Below are positions 26,773-36,434 of a DNA stretch of 64,000 nt, in pieces. The first letter of the stretch is position 1, and each line of letters begins with the position of its first letter. A program made the position numbers and the translations under genes. The stretch is from contig NZ_CP035925.1 in assembly GCF_013373365.1 (NCBI RefSeq), positions 2,170,001-2,234,000 of the forward strand, given 5' to 3'. A model generated the notes under the pieces. The model did not search any database and was not told where the DNA came from. It saw only the letters and a program-made list of their open reading frames with translations. Origin of the DNA: Lentibacillus sp. CBA3610. Its GTDB lineage: Bacteria > Bacillota > Bacilli > Bacillales > Amphibacillaceae.

Positions 26773-26790
26773 ATTAGTAACTTCTACCTA

Positions 26791-27696
26791 TCATTCAACC
26801 CCTTCTTTACGAACCTTTACACCTAGCATGTCTTCATAGAATCGAATCATGGCATGTTTATAATAATCACGCTGTCCACCTTGTAATGCGTGCTGATAGG
26901 ATTGCATTGCCCCATTTAACGTTGGCAGTGGAATCTCATTTTTCACTAGCACTTCATACATACTCTCCATATCCTTATATGCTTTATCAAGTGAAAATCC
27001 ATGTTCAAAATTTCCCTCTAATACCTTAGGTATCAGCGTTTTTGATGCAAAACTGGAACCGGTTGCTGTCATTAATACATCCCCAAGCTTTTCGGGATCG
27101 AGGCCAAGCTTAACACCTACCGGCATTAATTCAGAAAAGCTTGCTGTACAGATGTTTAACGCACTATTATTTATCATTTTTGTCAATTGTCCAGCACCAC
27201 TGCCACCCATATAAAGGACTTGCGTTCCCATTTTGTCAAGCAATGGTTTTATATTATTAAATACTTCCTCATTACCACCACACATGATGCTGAGTGTTCC
27301 ATCCATGCTTTTAGCTTGTTGTCCGGAAATCGGGCAATCCAGAAAATCAATGCCCTTGTCCTGACATTTTTCTGCAATTTCTTGTACGCCCAGGTAACTT
27401 ATTGTGCTAAAGTCGACAATCGTCTGTCCCGGTTTTAAATGTTGCAGGATACCATTTTCACCTAATATAACTTCTTTAACGATATTTAAATTTGGCAGAC
27501 ATAGAAATATATAATCACTGTCTGTGGCATCAGCAATATTAGATGAGGTATTTAAACCTTCTTTTTGGAAGTCTTCAAGAGCTTGTGGACTTGTATCACA
27601 TGCAAGATATTCATGCCCGCCTTCTTCTGCACCCTTTGCAAGATTTAAAGCCATTCCTTTTCCCATTACGCCTAGTCCAATAAAACTTACCTTCAT
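26791..27696 (-). CDS. ltnD: 3-hydroxyacid dehydrogenase, L-threonate dehydrogenase type
   Basis: 301-aa member of the beta-hydroxyacid dehydrogenase family (tartronate semialdehyde reductase-like). Rossmann motif GLGVMGKGMALNL, substrate loop DCPISGQQAKSMDGTLSIM and catalytic lysine in GAGQLTKMINNSALN. With otnK and otnC downstream it fits LtnD, oxidising L-threonate at C2 to 2-oxo-tetronate. ATG at 27696 after AAAGGAG; the upstream in-frame ATG overlaps the preceding gene. Another 3-hydroxyacid substrate remains possible. Confidence 0.85.
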   Translation of the reverse strand: MKVSFIGLGVMGKGMALNLAKGAEEGGHEYLACDTSPQALEDFQKEGLNTSSNIADATDSDYIFLCLPNLNIVKEVILGENGILQHLKPGQTIVDFSTISYLGVQEIAEKCQDKGIDFLDCPISGQQAKSMDGTLSIMCGGNEEVFNNIKPLLDKMGTQVLYMGGSGAGQLTKMINNSALNICTASFSELMPVGVKLGLDPEKLGDVLMTATGSSFASKTLIPKVLEGNFEHGFSLDKAYKDMESMYEVLVKNEIPLPTLNGAMQSYQHALQGGQRDYYKHAMIRFYEDMLGVKVRKEGVE

Positions 27697-27747
27697 TATA
27701 AAAATCTCCTTTGCTTTATACTTGTTGTTTGGAAATATTACCTTCAA

Positions 27748-28410
27748 TTACTGTTTTTGATCTTCTACTGCTTTTAATACTGCTTCCACTGCCTCTCTTG
27801 GACTTGTCAATACCGGAATTCCTAGTGATGCAGTTTCTTGTTCAGCAGATGCCTGAGTAATCTGTGATAAAATTACAGCCTCAGATCCTCTCTTTTTCAA
27901 TTCAGCTGCCGCTACGCGGTTAAGCAAGTTGTGTTCCTTTTCTTTTCCAGCCTTTAATTCTGTCATAGCTTGCGTATTTATTTCGACATCTACCTCAGCT
28001 GTTTTACCAAATTCACTTGCAAGCTTTTCTAATTGGGTCTTAGTTGCTGGTCCAGAAGGTGCGTTTGTAGCAACCACACCTATTTTTTTGTAGTTATTTA
28101 TAGCTTTTTCCAACATGGGACGATCAACTGCTAATATTGGTACTTTTATAAATGGCTTTACAACATCTACAATCGGAGTTAGAACGGTACATGCTACAAT
28201 GATTGCATCAACTTCTGCTTCTTGTGCCTTGATTGTAATATGAATAAAATCCCGATATATTTTATCATCCATACCCTTAATCTGATTCGCATGATATTGA
28301 ATATTTTCATCTACAAAATTTAGCAAAGTTACATCAGGAGCCAGTTTTTTAAATGCTGAATTTAAGGGTGGTACTGCATTACATGTTGCATGAATAACAC
28401 CAATCTTCAT
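27748..28410 (-). CDS. Asp/Glu racemase-fold protein 2 with a single catalytic cysteine
   Basis: 220-aa paralogue of the protein at 24029, starting GVIHATCNAVPPL. It keeps the first cysteine motif (AIIVACTVLTPI); the second reads AVILSQITQAS, again Gln where racemases have Cys. The two differ enough not to be a recent duplication. ATG chosen 7 nt after AAGGAGA. It is first in the ltnD string, so it is expected to act in the same pathway, perhaps isomerising 2-oxo- to 3-oxo-tetronate or handling the imported acid. Confidence 0.8.
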   Translation of the reverse strand: MKIGVIHATCNAVPPLNSAFKKLAPDVTLLNFVDENIQYHANQIKGMDDKIYRDFIHITIKAQEAEVDAIIVACTVLTPIVDVVKPFIKVPILAVDRPMLEKAINNYKKIGVVATNAPSGPATKTQLEKLASEFGKTAEVDVEINTQAMTELKAGKEKEHNLLNRVAAAELKKRGSEAVILSQITQASAEQETASLGIPVLTSPREAVEAVLKAVEDQKQ

Positions 28411-28531
28411 AGTCATTTCTCCTTGTATATGTTAGTAGTAAATGCGGAGTGTATAATAAATTTTCAGTTAAAATCTAATTCATTATCCTACACATTTTTA
28501 CATCAAGAGTTGGATCCTAACTTTAGCATTA

Positions 28532-29215
28532 CTAGTTTTTCAGGCCAGTTTCTAACAGTTCATACATAGCTAATTCACTGTTTTTGGCCTCCATATGAGA
28601 TTGCATATACATCCTTGCATTATTAGCATCTCTACTCGCTATTGATCTAGCAATCATTTGATGATAATGTACTGCTTTTTCTATCATTTGCTCTTTTTTA
28701 GCAAAAGTGTGCATTAGCATTAATTCTTCTTGCAACTCTGCATACGCTTTAATGGCATATTCATTATGCGTTGCTTGAACAATTAATTTATGAAAACGTA
28801 AATCTTCCTCATGTGTTGATTGCTTATTTTCAGCCAATTCTCTCATGATATTGGTAGATTCAGTAATCATTTCTATCTCATTATTAAATGCTTGCTGTGC
28901 CGCTTCTGCAGCAAACGACGGTTCTATCATAATACGAAATTCTGTTAACTTTAATAATTTCATAAATGAAGAGCGGCTTACATTTGTAAACTGCATGGAA
29001 CCGTCATAAGCTACGAAGGTTCCTCTGCCTTGTTGAATACTAACGTAACCTTTAGTTTCTAAGGATCTATACACTTCTCGTATGGTGGAGTTACCTACCT
29101 TATACTTGGCAGCTGATTGACTGATTGTTGGCAGCTTTGTTCCAACAACCCATTCTTCACTTTCGATTTTCAGCTTCATCTCATCCAAAATTTTTTGGTA
29201 TTGAATTTTAAACAT
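28532..29215 (-). CDS. GntR-family regulator of the sugar-acid block
   Basis: 227-aa FadR-type regulator: winged helix (AAKYKVGNSTIREVYRSLET, GRGTFVAYDG) and a helical FCD effector domain (DLRFHKLIVQATHNEYAIKA; histidines near the end in KAVHYHQM and SHMEAK). ATG follows ATGGAGGGAA. It sits between tctA and the catabolic genes, all on one strand. The palindrome ATTCATCAGATGAAT just upstream and ATACATCGGATGTAT at the tctC promoter are probable binding sites, so it likely controls itself and transporter synthesis. Confidence 0.88.
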   Translation of the reverse strand: MFKIQYQKILDEMKLKIESEEWVVGTKLPTISQSAAKYKVGNSTIREVYRSLETKGYVSIQQGRGTFVAYDGSMQFTNVSRSSFMKLLKLTEFRIMIEPSFAAEAAQQAFNNEIEMITESTNIMRELAENKQSTHEEDLRFHKLIVQATHNEYAIKAYAELQEELMLMHTFAKKEQMIEKAVHYHQMIARSIASRDANNARMYMQSHMEAKNSELAMYELLETGLKN

Positions 29216-29254
29216 AGGTTCCCTCCATTATTTATTCCTGGCAATCAACTCCAC

Positions 29255-29269
29255 ATTCATCAGATGAAT
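29255..29269 (-). promoter_or_regulatory. GntR operator upstream of its own gene
   Basis: Perfect odd palindrome ATTCATC-A-GATGAAT, 40 nt before the start codon. It shares the pattern ATNCATCNGATGNAT with the site in the tctC promoter. Confidence 0.7.
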
Positions 29270-29353
29270 TAAAATTCATAAAGTGGAATCATTTAACTAA
29301 TAGTTTACACAATAAGCATACAACATGGAACAATGACAGATATAAAACTTTGT

Positions 29354-30838
29354 TTATTTTTTAAACAATCCAACTACCTTACCAAGCAATGGTGTTGATT
29401 GAAGGACAGAAAAGAAAGCGATTATTAATAGTATTACCGCTACCGGACTGGACAGGAATACAGCCCAGCTTCCTCCCCCTATTAACAACGATTGATGCAA
29501 GCTAGTATCTAACATACTACCAAGGATCAACCCTACAACTAAAGGAGCCACGGGTACATCTATTTTATCCATGAAATAACCAAGAATTCCAAAGACGAAC
29601 ATAATCATTACGTCAACCATACTGTTTTGCACTGCAAAAGTTCCAACCACGGATAACAAAATGATAATTGGAGCTAAGATCTTCCCTGGTATCCTAGTAA
29701 TACCTACCGCTACTTTTGTGTATAAGAGACCTATAACAAATAAAAATATACTCGAAAACAATATGGCCCATAATAAAGTATAGGCTACATCTGCATGTTC
29801 AGTCATTAGTGTAGGACCAGGCATAATTCCATGTATCATCAAACCCCCGAGCAATACAGCTGTTGCTGAACTACCGGGAACTCCCAATGTTATTGTTGGA
29901 ATGAGCGCTCCGCCAACCACTGCATTATTAGCTGATTCAGGAGCAGCTAATCCATCAATGTGTCCCGTACCAAATTTTTCTTTTTCCTTTGAAAATCTTT
30001 TAGCCTCGTTGTAAGCGAACCAACTGGCTGTATCTCCACCTGTACCAGGAATCAAACCAGTAAGTACACCAATTCCACCTGAGCGTAAAAAATTTATCCT
30101 TTGTCCTATAAATTCTTTCCAACTCGGTAAAATCTTATCTTTAATTTTACTAGCTTTTGCTACTGCTTTATCTTTTTCTATTAACCTTAAAGCCTGAGGT
30201 ATCGAAAATAATCCAATCAACGCAACAACAAAAGAGATACCATCAAATAAATATACACTCCCAAAGGTAAATCTGGGAATTCCAGTTATTGCGTGCATAC
30301 CCATCAAGGAAACTAATAAACCAATCGTACCCGACAGAAGACCCTTAATTACAGACCCAGCTGAAAGAGACGAAATAATCGTTATGCCCAATACAGCAAC
30401 TGCAAACATTTCCCGAGCTCCGATATTAAGAGCAATTTGTCCTAAAAGCGGGGAAATGGATAAAAGAACAATACCACCTATAACCCCACCTACTAGAGAT
30501 GATACAAGCGAAATACCTAAAGCTCTTCCTGCGTGCCCTTTTTCTGTCATTACATATCCATCTAATATTGTAGCAGCTGCGGCGGGGGTTCCAGGAGTCC
30601 GAATCAATATTGCTAATATTGATCCCCCGTACATCCCTCCCATATATAAGGAGGCTAACATGGCAATCCCATTTGCCGGATCCATCCCATATGTTAGTGG
30701 CAATAAAATTGCGATTGCCATGGTAGCTGATAAACCTGGCATCGACCCAACGAATATCCCTAACGCCATACCTAGAGCTATAAAGAATAAACTATCTATT
30801 GAAAGGACATTCACTAAGCCTGCCATAATTTCATTCAT
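29354..30838 (-). CDS. tctA: TTT transporter large membrane subunit (TctA)
   Basis: 494-aa polytopic membrane protein of the tripartite tricarboxylate transporter family. The N-terminal glycine-rich segments are typical (GIFVGSMPGLSATMAIAILL, YMGGMYGGSILAILIRTPGT), and the second half repeats the pattern (GLIPGTGGDTASWFAYNEAK, GVPGSSATAVLLGGLMIHG). It forms the transport channel with TctB and receives substrate from TctC. Position beside ltnD/otnK/otnC suggests uptake of a tetronate or similar hydroxy acid. Confidence 0.93.
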   Translation of the reverse strand: MNEIMAGLVNVLSIDSLFFIALGMALGIFVGSMPGLSATMAIAILLPLTYGMDPANGIAMLASLYMGGMYGGSILAILIRTPGTPAAAATILDGYVMTEKGHAGRALGISLVSSLVGGVIGGIVLLSISPLLGQIALNIGAREMFAVAVLGITIISSLSAGSVIKGLLSGTIGLLVSLMGMHAITGIPRFTFGSVYLFDGISFVVALIGLFSIPQALRLIEKDKAVAKASKIKDKILPSWKEFIGQRINFLRSGGIGVLTGLIPGTGGDTASWFAYNEAKRFSKEKEKFGTGHIDGLAAPESANNAVVGGALIPTITLGVPGSSATAVLLGGLMIHGIMPGPTLMTEHADVAYTLLWAILFSSIFLFVIGLLYTKVAVGITRIPGKILAPIIILLSVVGTFAVQNSMVDVMIMFVFGILGYFMDKIDVPVAPLVVGLILGSMLDTSLHQSLLIGGGSWAVFLSSPVAVILLIIAFFSVLQSTPLLGKVVGLFKK

Positions 30839-30919
30839 ACAATTTCCCTCCTTGCATTAAGTACTATTTCCTAGTTTATCTTTCTTTTCTTCTTGTTAGC
30901 TTGTGTAACTCCTATCTTG

Positions 30920-31378
30920 TTAAGAGAAAATACCCATTGGAAGGGGAATATTTAGGAACATACTAAACAAACCATAGATAAACGCTGTAAACACGATGGA
31001 AAGCAATATGGCCGTAGTAATTTTTGTAGCTTTTAAATAGGTCAGTGCTACAAAAAGAAAAATTGGCGTTAATAGGAAGTAACCGATTACATCTATGAGA
31101 ATGATATATAAAGCAATTAAGGTGCCGAATAGCAGTACTCGCTTAACATTAAGTTCTTCAGCCTTTTTCTTTTCTGCTTTACTTATCTCTTCTTTCTCTT
31201 TCTTATATTTCATAAAAGCTTCTATATACATCCCGATACCCAGCAAAGCTATTATTATAATCAAAATTTGGGGCAACCTTGCAGCTGATGCAGGATAATT
31301 AAGTGATTCTATAAAGAAAACAATACTTAAAATTAAAATGAAAATACTCCCAATTGAATGCTTTACCAAATATGACAC
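30920..31378 (-). CDS. tctB: TTT transporter small membrane subunit (TctB)
   Basis: 152-aa protein with four hydrophobic segments (for example SIFILILSIVFFIESL and ILLSIVFTAFIYGLFSMFL) and a charged cytoplasmic loop (KKEKEEISKAEKKKAEE). Sequence is poorly conserved in this family, but size, topology and position between tctC and tctA identify it. It is the small partner of the large subunit. Confidence 0.88.
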   Translation of the reverse strand: MSYLVKHSIGSIFILILSIVFFIESLNYPASAARLPQILIIIIALLGIGMYIEAFMKYKKEKEEISKAEKKKAEELNVKRVLLFGTLIALYIILIDVIGYFLLTPIFLFVALTYLKATKITTAILLSIVFTAFIYGLFSMFLNIPLPMGIFS

Positions 31379-31445
31379 TTCTCAACCTCCTCTTCTCTTA
31401 CAATATGAGAGAAGAAAGGCCTTCTTCTCTCATGTTGTATTTGAG

Positions 31446-32441
31446 TTACTGTTCATATTGGTCTTTAACTTCTTCCCAAAGATCAGCAGAAGTCTTTTCT
31501 TCTTCCTCAAGGTATTCAGCGTATTCGTCTCCCAGCTTAAGATCCATTGGAAGTGCTAAATTGTCCAAATCTTCCTGGAATTCCTCATTGTCTTCAAGCT
31601 GGGCGAAGGCTTCAATTAACCTTTCCTTTGCCTCTTCCGGTATATCAGCTGGTGCACTATAACCACGAGAAGAGCCAGAGACTACATCTAATCCTAATTC
31701 ACTAGCAGTCGGTACATCAGGCACCATTTCAATCCTCTCTTCACTAAAGACTGCTAAGGCTCTTAAATTACCTTCTTGGATCTGCTGATATACTACGCCA
31801 AGGTTATTAAAACTGACATCTACATCACCACCGGCAGCTGCCTGCCATGATGGACCATCTCCGTCATATGGAATAAGTTCCATGTCCAATCCACTTTCTT
31901 CCATCCATTTTAGTTGAGTAAAGAAGTCATCTCCCCCAACTCCCGAATTAGAAGCAGTTAAATCTCCTGGATTTTCACTCAAATAATTGGCAAATTCCTC
32001 GTATGTTTCAAATTCACTATCCGCAGGTACTACTATAACTCCAGGATCTGTAACAACATTTGCGATGGGCTCAAAGTCCTCTAAACTATAAGAAATTTCA
32101 TCGTTCATCAAGTAGTTTGTCATAAGCATCGGTCCGTTTGTAATGCTAATTGTATATCCATCATTTGGAGACTGTTGAGCAACCCTTGTCCAGCCAATCG
32201 CCCCAGCAGAGCCAGGAATATATTCATTGTTAAAAGATACACCTAAGTTTTCTTGCAAGTAAGGCTGTGTAACCTGAGCCAATTGATCACTGCCACCACC
32301 TGGATCAAACCCTTGAATAACTGTTATATCCTCATCAGGATAATTGGGGGCACTATTAGCACCATCGCTACACGCTGCTAATACTGAAACCAGTGTTACC
32401 ATTAAAATCGTTACAAACATCTTTTTAAAATTAATATTCAC
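31446..32441 (-). CDS. tctC: TTT transporter substrate-binding lipoprotein (TctC)
   Basis: 331-aa lipoprotein with lipobox SVLAACSDG. The mature domain has the TctC pattern: ITVIQGFDPGGGSDQLAQ (where the family often has PGGxxD), FNNEYIPGSAGAIGWTRVAQ and AASGGD-like AAAGGDVDVSFNNLG. The start is GTG with AAAGGGG upstream. First gene of the transporter operon, behind a roughly 390-nt leader. It binds a carboxylate outside the cell; the substrate is inferred as a four-carbon sugar acid from the neighbouring genes. Confidence 0.9.
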   Translation of the reverse strand: MNINFKKMFVTILMVTLVSVLAACSDGANSAPNYPDEDITVIQGFDPGGGSDQLAQVTQPYLQENLGVSFNNEYIPGSAGAIGWTRVAQQSPNDGYTISITNGPMLMTNYLMNDEISYSLEDFEPIANVVTDPGVIVVPADSEFETYEEFANYLSENPGDLTASNSGVGGDDFFTQLKWMEESGLDMELIPYDGDGPSWQAAAGGDVDVSFNNLGVVYQQIQEGNLRALAVFSEERIEMVPDVPTASELGLDVVSGSSRGYSAPADIPEEAKERLIEAFAQLEDNEEFQEDLDNLALPMDLKLGDEYAEYLEEEEKTSADLWEEVKDQYEQ

Positions 32442-32753
32442 CTTTTCCCATCCCCTTTGTTTTTTGATAACGCTTACTATTAGACTTGCTTATATTCTTT
32501 AATTTTCACAAATTAACCGTTTTCATTTTAGATCCATTATTTATCACTCTCCTTTTCTTTAATTGAGAATAAAAAATAGTAATTCTTAACAACCTATTGA
32601 TTTGACTAAGCAATCATTTCTATCAAAACAAGTTTAATTCTTCCTTTGATTGTAGTGAGTTCTCCTAAGTTATAAAGTTGAAACCTACCTTACGAGAAGA
32701 AATTGCAATGATTCAGCTCATTTTTTAAATGAAAGCGTAATTGGCTCCTCCAA

Positions 32754-32767
32754 TCAAAGCGCTTTCA
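32754..32767 (-). promoter_or_regulatory. cre-like site in the tctC leader
   Basis: TCAAAGCGCTTTCA, one mismatch from the CcpA consensus, about 70 nt downstream of the tctC -10. Further partial matches, TGAAAGCGTAATTG near 32730 and TGATAACGCTTACT near 32464, lie in the same leader, suggesting carbon catabolite repression by roadblock. Confidence 0.6.
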
Positions 32768-32836
32768 ACTTTTTGCAATTCCATCAAGAAACTCACTATT
32801 TTTTTGTCGAAATATCAAAATTGTGTTGATGAGTAA

Positions 32837-32865
32837 AATATACATCGGATGTATTTATTTGTCAA
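32837..32865 (-). promoter_or_regulatory. tctC promoter with GntR operator in the spacer
   Basis: TTGACA (32860-32865), 17-nt spacer, TATATT (32837-32842). The odd palindrome ATACATC-G-GATGTAT (32840-32854) covers the -10 and part of the spacer, the classical position for repression. Confidence 0.8.
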
Positions 32866-33389
32866 TACTTTTTCTTTTTTTATTTCTTATAGTATTTTTA
32901 TTTTTCTAATGACATTTTACTTTCCATTGTCATTATTTTACCACGTGAATATTGTTAGTGTTGTTACTACCTATTTTTGCAGTACATACAATCATTACTA
33001 ACCAGGAACCATTGATCTCAGAGATTTTTCCGGGTATTTTTTAGCAATATTTCGGTAGAATAATATACGTATTATGGAACTTGGTTAGGAGATAAAATTC
33101 ATATGCTTTTTCTTAAAATGAATTTGAAATAAGATAGGACGAAAATATTTACCATCGTATATAGTAGTCACAGTGATAGGACCACCAAATAAGCCATATT
33201 TAAAAAATTAATTCCCGTGGATACCTTGCTGAACTAAAAAAAGAGTACGAGGGCTCGATTGTTTATTAAGTTCACCATGACATTTCGGAACAGTAGTGAA
33301 GATTGTCTTCAATCGAAGCAAGCCGTAGGAAGAACTTTGACTACGCCGCGTTAAGTTGGGTTTGCTGAATGACTTATATCTTATTCAAA
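32866..33389. other. intergenic DNA without a supported gene
   Basis: AT-rich sequence upstream of the tctC promoter. Fragments such as LAELKKEYEGSIVY appear near 33230 in one frame but stop at once. I see no gene; it may hold decayed mobile DNA continuing into the transposase remnant. Confidence 0.4.
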
Positions 33390-34310
33390 AGTATGAGGGA
33401 TTTTCTACTGTGAAAACATGTTTGGATTATCAAATAAAAAACCGCAAAAAGTATCCCAGAGGATCTTTTCAAGGTTCATAGTCAGGAACTGGATGGAGCG
33501 ACCGCTTCACTCATTGCATGAGGCATGCTGAAATAAGAGTAAGCCGTTAGAAACGCTTGCCTCCATCGCACTCGTTCTATGGCATCCTGGTATTCAACTG
33601 TTTTGAAGCCGATTTCTTGCTTATCTTTAGAAGGGGCCAGTTTTTGAGCCCTCTTAACTGATGCCACGTTGCTTGTAGTATTTCCGTCACTTGTTCGTTT
33701 AAATTTGATCGGCAAGGCCAGATACACCATAGCGTTTTTTATAGATTACAACGGCATTTTGGAGGCGACACCTCCATGATAGGCGCCCCATGACAGTTGG
33801 TCCAGTGTGGCAAATGCCATTAATCATGCTCACGGGAGATTTTTGAACTCTGAATTCAACATTAGCATCTGGTTTCCACGTACAATCAGACGTACATGAG
33901 GTTAATGGAACAAACAATGCAATGGTCGATTTTAATGCTTTTTATTTTCATACATGCTTCGCTGCTGACAGTTTAGTTCCTGTATCACCATTAATTCCGA
34001 TATTGCCACTTTTCCAGGGATGACAGTACTACTTGTCGAACAAGGCACGAGACATATTCCAGGTCCCTGAGGACGTAGTTTAGTTATTACCAATAGCTTT
34101 ACGAACCTTTTTGCGCCTCGGATTCTTTTGCTTGGACTTCAAGATATCCTTAGGATCAACGGTTGTAGTGGGTGATGAGCAATAACACCTTTACCCAATA
34201 CGAGCACGAACAGTGTTTAACACCAATACGCCGAGCCGTTGTCCCTGCCCAGGATAGCTTGTACTAATCCACTGCCTCCGAGTCATTAGATTTGACAAGT
34301 CGCGATGCGC
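33390..34310 (-). pseudogene. decayed transposase (IS5/IS1182-like DDE type)
   Basis: Reading the minus strand in changing frames gives a recognisable series: KSKQKNPRRKKVRKAIGNN, then LNLMYVRLIVRGN followed by PDANVEFRVQKSPVSMINGI, then LSWGAYHGG, then YGVSGLADQI, then KDKQEIGFKTVEYQDAIERV. This order matches the catalytic core of IS5-group transposases (RPIVRGK...VEFGAK...LSWDAYNEG...ADKIY...EGKFG). There are many stops and shifts, so it is inactive. Element ends are not visible. Family placement is by memory of the pattern. Confidence 0.55.
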
Positions 34311-34455
34311 TTACTATTTTTCAAATAAATATGAAGGATAATATATTATAGGGGTTTGAGACATATTGCTGATTCAGTTACGAAGCCTCACTATTTCCCT
34401 GAGTCAAATTCAAACAAAAAACAAGCGGCAGTATAAAACACCGCTCATTTCATCA

Positions 34456-35988
34456 TTACGATTCACTTACCAAGATTGTCACAGTCTCGGCGCCAGGAAG
34501 TTCAGCAGATAATCGGTCCGCCTGCTTGGCGTCTGTTTCCGGACATTTTGAATCGCCGAATGGCTGATACCAACAATAGAGCCGGTGCACCCGCGATTGA
34601 GTATAAGTTGCCGACTTCAAATTCATGACGGGCACGGTTGAGATGCTCACGATTATTCGAGATAACCGCACCAGTCAGCGCGTAATCGGTATTGTTGGCG
34701 ATATCCAGCAGTTCATCAAAATCTTTTGCTTTGGCAAATCCGACAATTGGGCCAAAAATTTCTTCCTGCATGACACGGCCTCAGGATCCATGTCTTTAAA
34801 GATCGTTGCTTGAAACATGATAGCCTTTGAATCATCAGTTTCCCGCCATAAACGAGTTCGCCTCTTTTTTGCCGATTTCAATATAATCCTTAATTTTATC
34901 AAATTGCTTCTGGTTGGCCACAGCACCCATTGGCACATCCTCTTCACCAGGGTTACCGAATGTGTAGGCTTTCGCATGTTCAATCGCTTTTTCAAGCACG
35001 TCATCATAAACTCCTCTTGCACGGATCGCACGGAGCATGCCGAGCATTTTTGGCCTGGAGCCGAATGCAGAATCCACATTGGATTTGGCAGCCAGATCAG
35101 ATCGGCATCCTTATCAACAATTATCGTGTCTTTCCGCCATTTCGGCACACGGCGCTCAAATGGTTCTGGCCATCCTGTACAGATGCACGGTTGTAAATGC
35201 GGTTAACAGTTCCAACTGATCGGTAAAATTAATGAAATGCGTGTCTTTAATGATCCAACGAGATAGTCACGATTTCTGGCTGGATCACCGGCACAAAGTT
35301 GAGAACGCCTTTTGGCAGGCCGGCTTCTTCCAAAATCTCCACAACTTTGTAAGCAATCACCGGTGTGTTTTCAGACGGCTTCATCAGTACCGGGTTGCCG
35401 GCTACAATCGGTCCGACAGTTGTTCCGGTCACAATGGCAAATGCAAAGTTCCACGGCGGAATGGTAACACCCGGTCCCAGCGGCTGATAAAAGTACGTGT
35501 TGTTTTCACCGGGACGGTCATTGATCTCCTTGCCTTGTCCAAGACGGATCATTTGACGGCCATAATACTCCAGGAAGTCAATGCCTTCCGCTGTGTCCGC
35601 ATCTGACTGCCCCCATGGCTTGTTCGCTTCATAGGACATCAATGCAGAAATTTCATGCTTTTGGCGACGTGCGATAGCTGCTGCTTTGAACATGACCTCC
35701 GCACGCTCTTCTGCTGTCCATTTTTTCCATGATTTAAACGCTTCTTTCGCTGCTTCCATCGCCTGATCAATATGTTCTTTCGTCGCCATGGAAGATTTTC
35801 CGATAACCTGTTCTTTATTGGCCGGATTGACGACGTAAGCTTATCATCGGTATAAACGCGCTCCCGCCAATGACGAGCGATAATCCTGCCTAATTCGCTT
35901 TCAACTTTTCGGAGAGCTGCTCGTAATCTGCACGATTTTGCTTATCGCTAAAATCAGTGAATGGTTCATGTTTATAAGGTAGTACCAT
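34456..35988 (-). pseudogene. rocA: 1-pyrroline-5-carboxylate dehydrogenase (RocA type), multiply frameshifted
   Basis: NAD-dependent aldehyde dehydrogenase that converts pyrroline-5-carboxylate to glutamate in proline/arginine breakdown. The start VLPYKHEPFTDFSDKQNRAD after GGGAGG and the length (about 1.5 kb) match RocA. A long middle part is readable (AMEAAKEAFKSWKKWTAEER, PLGPGVTIPPWNFAFAIVTG, GNPVLMKPSENTPVIAYKVV). The frame breaks near 35895, 35245, 35080-35120, 34800 and 34580, so at least four indels are needed and the catalytic-cysteine region is scrambled. Confidence 0.88.
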
Positions 35989-36113
35989 CGTATAACCTCC
36001 CGTAAAAAATAGAATCAAACCTATTTTCCAGTTTACTATAAACCGATGTGAAAACGCAATCTGACACAATTCATCGCATGGCCAAATCGGCGCCAGTCCC
36101 CTATACGCCTGAT

Positions 36114-36434
36114 CTATTCATGCTCTTCACTATGAACGGTATCTTCAAGAAAAATTTCGGAATGTGTATGATCATGTACATCACAATAATAGACAACTGA
36201 TTTTAGTTCATGTGAAACATCACATGTTCGCGTTCTTTCGATAAAGTTTCCAGTATGTATATTCATGTGATCCAGCTTTCGACGTTTCGTATGGGTGCTG
36301 TATTCCTGCCAATTGTGCCGCTCGGTTTCGCCTTCAATTGGTTTGGCTGAAAGCTTTCGGGAAGACAATTGGCAGAAGAACCGTATCATGAGACAAGCCC
36401 GAGAAAAAGTTTTTTCATTCACATCACACTTCAC
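36114..36434 (-). CDS. hypothetical protein
   Basis: 106-aa frame, histidine- and charge-rich (THTKRRKLDHMNIHTGNF, VVYYCDVHDHTHSEIF) with no membrane segment. No clear ribosome site is seen before the first ATG; an internal ATG near 36270 could begin a shorter product. It lies alone between two decayed loci. I do not recognise it and it may not be expressed. Confidence 0.3.
   Translation of the reverse strand: MKCDVNEKTFSRACLMIRFFCQLSSRKLSAKPIEGETERHNWQEYSTHTKRRKLDHMNIHTGNFIERTRTCDVSHELKSVVYYCDVHDHTHSEIFLEDTVHSEEHE

Noticed and set aside
33482-33917. Separate 72- and 82-aa hypothetical genes
   Set aside because: They are frame-shifted pieces of one decayed transposase.
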